This document shows, one piece after another, positions 5,318-9,280 of a DNA stretch of 9,280 bases. The stretch is taken from NCBI GenBank assembly GCA_964484485.1, contig CAZAGD010000045.1, positions 1 to 9,280 on the forward strand, given 5' to 3'. Below the pieces are notes generated by a model, which was given only the letters and a program-made list of their open reading frames with translations, had not been told where the DNA came from and did no database searches. This DNA is from CAZAGD01 sp964484485. GTDB taxonomy: Bacteria > Desulfobacterota > SM23-61. Both the position numbers and the translations under genes were made by a program. The stretch's first letter is position 1. The number at the start of each line of letters is the position of its first letter.

Positions 5318-6407
5318 CTATCCCAGAAATCTTTGAAAGGGTACTAGGAATATCCGTTCTCTTAATTTTAAAATCTCCTTTTCCCTATATAAAACAATGC
5401 CAAAGGGAACTTGATTTGAGAAATCTTTTAAAAAGATCTCCATGCTTACTATGTCCCGAGGCCCAATCTTCTCCGTTCATTTTACTTCTAAGGGGATAAG
5501 ATTGCCGTTGGTTTCAATGACCATATCAATTTCGCCACCGCCGCTGGTCCGCCAATAGTATATTTTTGCCAAAGGCATGTAGGCAGACAAAAGTGTCTTG
5601 ACCTCAAGCACAATTTTGTTTTCTATAAGAAAGGCGCTCCGTCCGAGTCGTTCGGCATCAGCCCAATGGTTTATTCCTTGCAAATGTAGAGCCAACCCTG
5701 TGTCATTCCATAACAACTTAGGAGACTTTATCAATCGCTTTCCTATATTCCTAAAATAGGGTTGCAATAAAAATACCTGGTAAGTAGCAAGTAATAAGTC
5801 AAAAAAATGATTTGTTGTGGTATAAGGAATACCAGAATCTCTTGCCAAATCAGATCTGCTCAGTATCTGAGAAAAGTGGAAGGTTGTCAGAGATAGGAAC
5901 CTCTAATAGTCATATAATTTCTGAATTCTGGAGAGGTCCCTTACATCCCGTTCAAGATAAGTTCGTACATATCCTTTAAACCACTCTTGCCTGGCCACAT
6001 CATTATCTTCTAACCAGGCCACAGGGAACCCGCCCCGGAAAGTTATCTTCCTTAAGTCAGTTCGTTTAGATTCAATTCTATTCAATAGCTTCCAAACATC
6101 TCTCCGCAGTAGCGCAAGAAAAAATTTTAATGGCCTTTGGTTCGTCTTTCAGGTGGGAACTTATTTCGTAAATGGTAAGGGGAAATAAATCAATAAAAAT
6201 AATTCTGCCAGCCAAGGTTTCGGAAATCTTTGGCAGAAAAGTTGTATTGGCCGAAGCAGTAATGATGAACTGTCCGGGTTTCCTCTTTTCATCTACAATT
6301 CTTTTTATTGCCGTAAGGATACTTGGAACCTTCTGAACCTCGTCGATGGCGATTTTTTCTGCTTGCGTTAAAAAGAAAGCCCCAAGAACATACTTTACTG
6401 CCCCACT
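5318..6407 (-). pseudogene. AAA_14/DUF4143 ATPase, decayed
   Basis: This is the remnant of an ATP-binding protein of the AAA_14 plus DUF4143 type; these proteins are common in mobile or accessory DNA and their role is poorly known. From the 5' side: a fragment with AIDEVQKVPSILTAIKR (Walker B region), then FIITASAN, LAGRIIFIDLFPLT and a stop at 6078-6080. A frameshift near 6080-6090 leads to the frame with FRGGFPVAWL and YLERDVRDLSRI. An in-frame TAG (5903-5905) falls inside YDY-stop-RFLSL. DUF4143 continues with ARDSGIPYTTTNHFFDLL, FRNIGKRLIKSPKLLWNDTG, GGGEIDMVIE and LIPLEVK, then an in-frame TGA (5477-5479). A matching tail (FGIVLY, ILKLRERI) ends at TAG 5318-5320. The first part, including the Walker A loop, is missing: a stop lies at 6408-6410, next to the palindromic repeats. 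One frameshift, two nonsense codons and a 5' truncation make it inactive. The family assignment is strong. Confidence 0.9.
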
Positions 6408-6411
6408 TTAT

Positions 6412-6529
6412 TTCCACCTACGAAGTGGAACGGAATAAATTTGATTGATAAAAATAAGTCCACCAACTTTTTTCCACTTCGTAGGTGGAAAATGGATGGG
6501 CGATCTCTTGTTCCACCTACGAGGTGGAA
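6412..6529. repeat. Three 19-bp palindromic repeats
   Basis: Copy A, TTCCACCTACGAAGTGGAA (6412-6430), and copy B (6472-6490), its exact reverse complement, are separated by 41 nt. Copy C, TTCCACCTACGAGGTGGAA (6511-6529), is in A orientation with one change that makes it an 8-bp perfect hairpin around ACG. A and B can each fold alone (6-bp stem) or together (19-bp stem). They abut the truncated 5' end of the ATPase pseudogene. They resemble REP-type extragenic palindromes; GTAG, a tetranucleotide typical of REP elements, occurs in each, here in the loop region. Confidence 0.75.
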
Positions 6530-6884
6530 AAATTTGGGTCTAGTATATCGAAGAAGCTAAGAAATTTAAAGGAATATGAATAAGAGGGAGAACCTGATCG
6601 AGAGATTTAAGATTTTTAAAGAAATAAATTTCAACTTTTAGGAAATAAAATTCCTCTTTTAATTAATTTGATGCTCATGAATTTAATTAATAAAACAAAT
6701 AATTCCAATAAGTTACGATATTAATAAGGATAAAGGCATTAAAATTGCTTAATAAAAATATTAAAATTTACGGATTTAAAATTAAAAAGCTAACAAAATT
6801 TCCTTAAAAATAAAAAAAGAATTTTTTATAATATGGAGGAAATTAGATTTGAAAGAGGATTAAGTGGTTTTTAATAATTTGAAA
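6530..6884. other. AT-rich interval without genes
   Basis: No coding sequence is supportable on either strand. The stretch is very AT-rich, with a weak inverted repeat in A/T runs (6659-6669 against 6680-6690) and a TATAAT followed by GGAGGA near 6828-6841 that leads only to a five-codon frame. It ends abruptly at 6884, where GC content rises. Confidence 0.6.
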
Positions 6885-6912
6885 GTAATCCCTCACTGAA
6901 GCGGGGTTAACA
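6885..6912. repeat. Proposed terminal inverted repeat (one end) of the IS66 element
   Basis: The stretch begins GTAATCCCTCACTGAAGCGG and continues GGTTAACAC. Only one end lies in the window, so the inverted repeat cannot be confirmed. It can also fold into a small hairpin (TAATCCC with GGGGTTA, one G-T pair). Confidence 0.4.
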
Positions 6913-6993
6913 CTTTGGGTAGGGGCACGAGGACATACCAGTATTATCTTTCATTTCATTGTCGAGGAAATTTTCTTCATCGGTTTGGTTTTC

Positions 6994-8376
6994 TCAAGAG
7001 GTGTCGTTGGGAAAGAGCAGACTGTAAGGGTCTAGGTTGGGGTCTTTTGCAAGTTGATCAAGGACTATTTTGAATGCGGAAGTGACATTGATCTTAGTTT
7101 GCTTTTTTAGGGTATGGAGGGTAGTCATCAAAACGCCTCGGGTCTGGGCTCCTGTATCGGATTGAGAACCGAAGCTGACTTTACGCGCAATGACAGTGGG
7201 GCGAAGGTCTCTTTCTGCCAGATTGTTATCCGCAGGAACCCTTCGATCTTTGGCCCAGTGGTACATGCGATCTTCCTTCTCATGAAAGATCTCTTGCATC
7301 CGGCGGATGGCCAGGTGCTGAGCCGGAGCATGAACGATCTCCATGATTTGGTTTTTGACCTTTTCAGCTTGTTCATAGAATTGGGCATCTGTTATGGGTA
7401 GGCAACGGAGATGCATGGCTGTGGCCAGAAGAGGAGCCAGGGCGCCGACGAAGGTTTTGACCTCATCGACTTCTGAGAATTCTTTCCCCATCTCCTCCAC
7501 TTCCCGAAGCAAATGAGCATAGCAATACTGAATCTGACAGGGGGCCTTGTTGTAGGCATTGTAACGGTCCACAACCAGGGTGCCTGGCAGGGGCTTGTCC
7601 CCAAAGACCTCACGAGGAACACTGGAAGACCGAGTCTTACGGAACAGAAACAGACTGACCTTATCGGTGGCGAAGAGCCAGACATAGCCGCTTTGACCAT
7701 CGTTACGCCAACCCGTTTCGTCAGCGTGTTTGACCGGAGAGTGGCGATAGTGTTCGATCAAACGATTCGGAATGGGACTAAAGAGCTTCGCCAGACGATG
7801 AAAGATTTTGACCAGGGGGCCCAGCCTAATGTCGATCTGCTCCATGATTCGCCCCATGGGAATACCGTGAAGATAGTGCATGGTCGTAACGGTGGCCAAC
7901 AGTTGGTTTCCATAAAGGCTTCTAGGTAAAACCCCGGGCGTAGGAGGCTGATAACTCTTCTGACAACGAGGACAGTATCGCTTTGGAAGCTGATAAAGAA
8001 TCCGCTCTGTCTTCAAAGGAGGGATGTCGATCACACAATGGCTTTCAATCCCTTTATCTTCTAAAGGGCCTCCACATCGAGGACATCGATTCCCAACTTC
8101 TGACTCTACCCGAATGATCCGATCCGCACCGGATTCATCAAACCTCTGACGACCGTGCCCACGGTGGCCAGGCTTGGCTCCACCCCGCTTGCCTTGATTC
8201 TCCCTCGGCGCATTCCTCTTTATCGGAACTTGAGATGAAGGCGTCGATGAACCAAAATAACCCTCTTTCTGCTTCCGCTTAAGATAATTTAACCTCGCTT
8301 TGAGACGCTTGACCTCCTCGGTCAATTCATCAATCTGGCGCTGCTTCTCAAAACAACCCGGACAAAAATTAAGCAC
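6994..8376 (-). CDS. tnpC: IS66-family DDE transposase TnpC
   Basis: This is the transposase catalysing cut or strand transfer of the element at its ends. It has 460 aa, within the usual IS66 range. In order: an N-terminal CPGC (5-8) and coiled coil (about 10-38); a basic Ser/Pro linker with GGAKPGHRGHGR (65-76); a zinc-ribbon-like pair of CPRC motifs (98-101 and 135-138); and the DDE core with D219 in HADETGW, D270 in VVDRYNAY and E388 in NNLAERDLRP. The sequence ends with the short IS66 C-terminal tail, SAFKIVLDQLAKDP and YSLLFP. All catalytic residues are present and no frameshift is seen, so it looks functional. The start is GTG at 8374-8376, overlapping the end of the DUF4338 gene by 8 bp with a weak AGGTG ribosome site, so translation is probably coupled. 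The family assignment is certain. Confidence 0.97.
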   Translation of the reverse strand: MLNFCPGCFEKQRQIDELTEEVKRLKARLNYLKRKQKEGYFGSSTPSSQVPIKRNAPRENQGKRGGAKPGHRGHGRQRFDESGADRIIRVESEVGNRCPRCGGPLEDKGIESHCVIDIPPLKTERILYQLPKRYCPRCQKSYQPPTPGVLPRSLYGNQLLATVTTMHYLHGIPMGRIMEQIDIRLGPLVKIFHRLAKLFSPIPNRLIEHYRHSPVKHADETGWRNDGQSGYVWLFATDKVSLFLFRKTRSSSVPREVFGDKPLPGTLVVDRYNAYNKAPCQIQYCYAHLLREVEEMGKEFSEVDEVKTFVGALAPLLATAMHLRCLPITDAQFYEQAEKVKNQIMEIVHAPAQHLAIRRMQEIFHEKEDRMYHWAKDRRVPADNNLAERDLRPTVIARKVSFGSQSDTGAQTRGVLMTTLHTLKKQTKINVTSAFKIVLDQLAKDPNLDPYSLLFPNDTS

Positions 8377-9244
8377 AGAGCACCTGACGAAAGTCTTTCC
8401 TCAAAGGATATCCAAAGACTAATTTCAAACTCCGATTCACCTTTTGGGTATGATCATCCTTCCCACGCCCCGTGGTCTTACCCAAATAGAGCCAATTGGC
8501 CGCCTTATAACAAGTCCCCAAGAATCCCCGTTCAGGGTCTACAAACGTCTCCAACCAAACCACCTCATGACCGTAGACCTTCTGCCAATCCTGCGAGATC
8601 CTTCTGGCATTGAGCCCTAACAAGTGGGAAGCCAAATGAGCCACCTTGACCCAGGGCAATATGAGAAAACGCGTATTCACCAAAATCAGAGAAAGATTCC
8701 TCTGCCTCTGCTCCTTATTCCAACCGATATACCGATCCCGACACCCGATATGGCGCGGAGCAGAACACCACCCCAGAGAGGCCACCACACGCCCCTGTGC
8801 CAGGGCAAGATACTCCAAATGCTCTCCTACGGGTCGTCTATACCCTAAATAGTGATACTGATCGATGAGACTCCGGTAGAGCTTCTGGAAAGCCGTTCCT
8901 CTGACTTGAAGCAGCTCAATCGGCCTCAGATCCGATAACTCACACTCCATGGGCGTCTGATCAAGCTCTACGGGCTCAGGCCTGGGATCTCTCAGAAGAG
9001 GATTGGGAGGATGCTGCTTACGAGGAGGAAGCTTGATGAACCCCCGCGCCTCCAACTGCAACAAGAGACCTCGACAGATCATGTCTTTGAGAACGCCGTT
9101 GGGCTGCCTCCATCCCCACCGACGACAGATCTCCTGAGAAATGAACCTGCGGCTTCGGTCTCGATAGGCTATAAGAATTTCTCTAATTTCATCGATCTCT
9201 CGGAGGGTATAATTCTTGCCCCGGTATCGAATCCCTTGTTCCAT
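8369..9244 (-). CDS. DUF4338 (DruA-like) protein
   Basis: This 291-aa protein has a DUF4338 domain, the family of DruA from the Druantia anti-phage system; the biochemical role of DruA is not established. The N-terminal part (about 1-75) looks like a winged helix (ISQEICRRWGW, GVLKDMICRGLLLQLEARG). A linker with RDPRPEPVEL (85-94) follows. The domain proper then has HYLGYRRPVG (131-140), RVVASLGW (152-159), RDRYIGWN (169-176), NTRFLILPWVKVAHLASHLLG (190-210; longer here than in any one motif), LETFVD (231-236), GTCYKAANW (243-251) and GKTTGRGK (255-262). These conserved polar and aromatic blocks suggest an enzyme or nucleic-acid-binding fold. The ATG at 9242-9244 follows an in-frame TAA by three codons; the ribosome site is weak (AAGAAG). 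Its stop overlaps the tnpC start. No druB to druE genes are visible, so this is not a Druantia locus but a transposon-linked relative. Family assignment is good; function unknown. Confidence 0.87.
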   Translation of the reverse strand: MEQGIRYRGKNYTLREIDEIREILIAYRDRSRRFISQEICRRWGWRQPNGVLKDMICRGLLLQLEARGFIKLPPRKQHPPNPLLRDPRPEPVELDQTPMECELSDLRPIELLQVRGTAFQKLYRSLIDQYHYLGYRRPVGEHLEYLALAQGRVVASLGWCSAPRHIGCRDRYIGWNKEQRQRNLSLILVNTRFLILPWVKVAHLASHLLGLNARRISQDWQKVYGHEVVWLETFVDPERGFLGTCYKAANWLYLGKTTGRGKDDHTQKVNRSLKLVFGYPLRKDFRQVLCA

Positions 9245-9280
9245 GGCTTCTTTTTAACATAAAAAAGGCCGGAACGCAAG

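Larger units (their letters stand above)
6885..9280 (-). mobile_element. IS66-type element carrying a DUF4338 gene, right end outside window
   Basis: The unit holds two overlapping minus-strand genes, a DruA-like DUF4338 gene and an IS66 transposase gene. The proposed left boundary at 6885 rests on three observations: composition changes sharply from AT-rich DNA; the sequence starts GTAATCCCTC, and IS66-family ends usually begin GTAA; and the distance to the tnpC stop (about 110 bp) is reasonable. No complementary end is visible before 9280, so the element continues beyond. IS66 elements usually carry tnpA and tnpB before tnpC; neither is seen here. If the boundary is right, the 8 bp ATTTGAAA (6877-6884) should be repeated directly after the other end. 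Confidence 0.6.

Noticed and set aside
5012..5347. 111-codon plus-strand frame containing VAELADALDLGSSGATRRG
   Set aside because: This is the well-known false translation of a tRNA-Leu gene plus the simple-repeat tract, not a protein.
6412..6529. CRISPR-like array of three short repeats
   Set aside because: Repeats are only 19 bp, one is inverted, spacings are unequal (41 and 20 nt), and no cas genes are present.
6828..6860. Promoter plus ribosome site for a gene cut by the element
   Set aside because: The TATAAT and GGAGGA lead only to a five-codon frame, and such matches are expected in DNA this AT-rich.
7114..7929. Several frames inside the transposase gene on both strands
   Set aside because: They are shadows of the complete IS66 tnpC frame, which has all catalytic residues.
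8369..9244. A Druantia defence operon
   Set aside because: Only a DUF4338 (DruA-like) gene is present; the neighbour is a transposase and no large helicase or other druB-E gene is visible, though the window ends soon upstream.

Overview
The window looks like a chromosomal segment of a low-GC, probably anaerobic Gram-negative bacterium. Desulfobacterota (the former Deltaproteobacteria) is my best guess, resting on gene content only: a TRAP transporter of the TAXI type, a periplasmic Spy/ZraP-like protein ending in YGPCYW behind a sigma-54 promoter, a superoxide-reductase-like (class II SORL) exported protein, and an IS66 element. No rRNA or marker protein is present to settle the phylum.

Layout. 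(1) 1-2285, minus strand: a two-gene TRAP transporter operon. The TAXI solute-binding protein comes first and the fused 4TM/12TM permease second; the permease starts at TTG and runs off the left edge. (2) 2286-2927: a regulatory interval with a good sigma-70 promoter for the TRAP operon, a 166-bp inverted-repeat element flanked by an 8-bp direct repeat (a candidate MITE), two palindromes, and a near-consensus sigma-54 promoter pointing right. (3) 2928-4694, plus strand: four small exported or membrane proteins. They are a Spy/ZraP-like protein, a Tyr/Pro/Cys-rich exported protein, a SORL-domain protein and a 60-aa membrane protein with an H-x13-H heme-ligand-like motif. Hairpins separate and end these units. 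(4) 4700-5320: an unrecognised ORF remnant, tRNA-Leu(UAG) with encoded CCA, and a short-period ATTCC-type repeat tract. (5) 5318-6407, minus strand: a dead AAA_14/DUF4143 ATPase with its N-terminus missing, one frameshift and two in-frame stops. Its broken end abuts three 19-bp palindromic repeats (6412-6529). (6) 6530-6884: very AT-rich DNA with no gene. (7) 6885-9280: a sharp change to more GC-rich sequence, starting GTAA, that holds a mobile unit. Its two minus-strand genes overlap by 8 bp: a DruA-like DUF4338 protein followed by an IS66 TnpC transposase. The far end lies beyond the window.

How the parts work together. Regions 1-3 read as envelope functions (solute uptake, envelope or metal stress, oxidative stress), the stress gene being under sigma-54 control. 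Regions 4-7 read as an accessory zone next to a tRNA. The most interesting points are the DUF4338-TnpC pairing, the candidate MITE beside the TRAP promoter, the sigma-54/palindrome arrangement before the ZraP-like gene, and the SORL plus mini-cytochrome-like gene pair.
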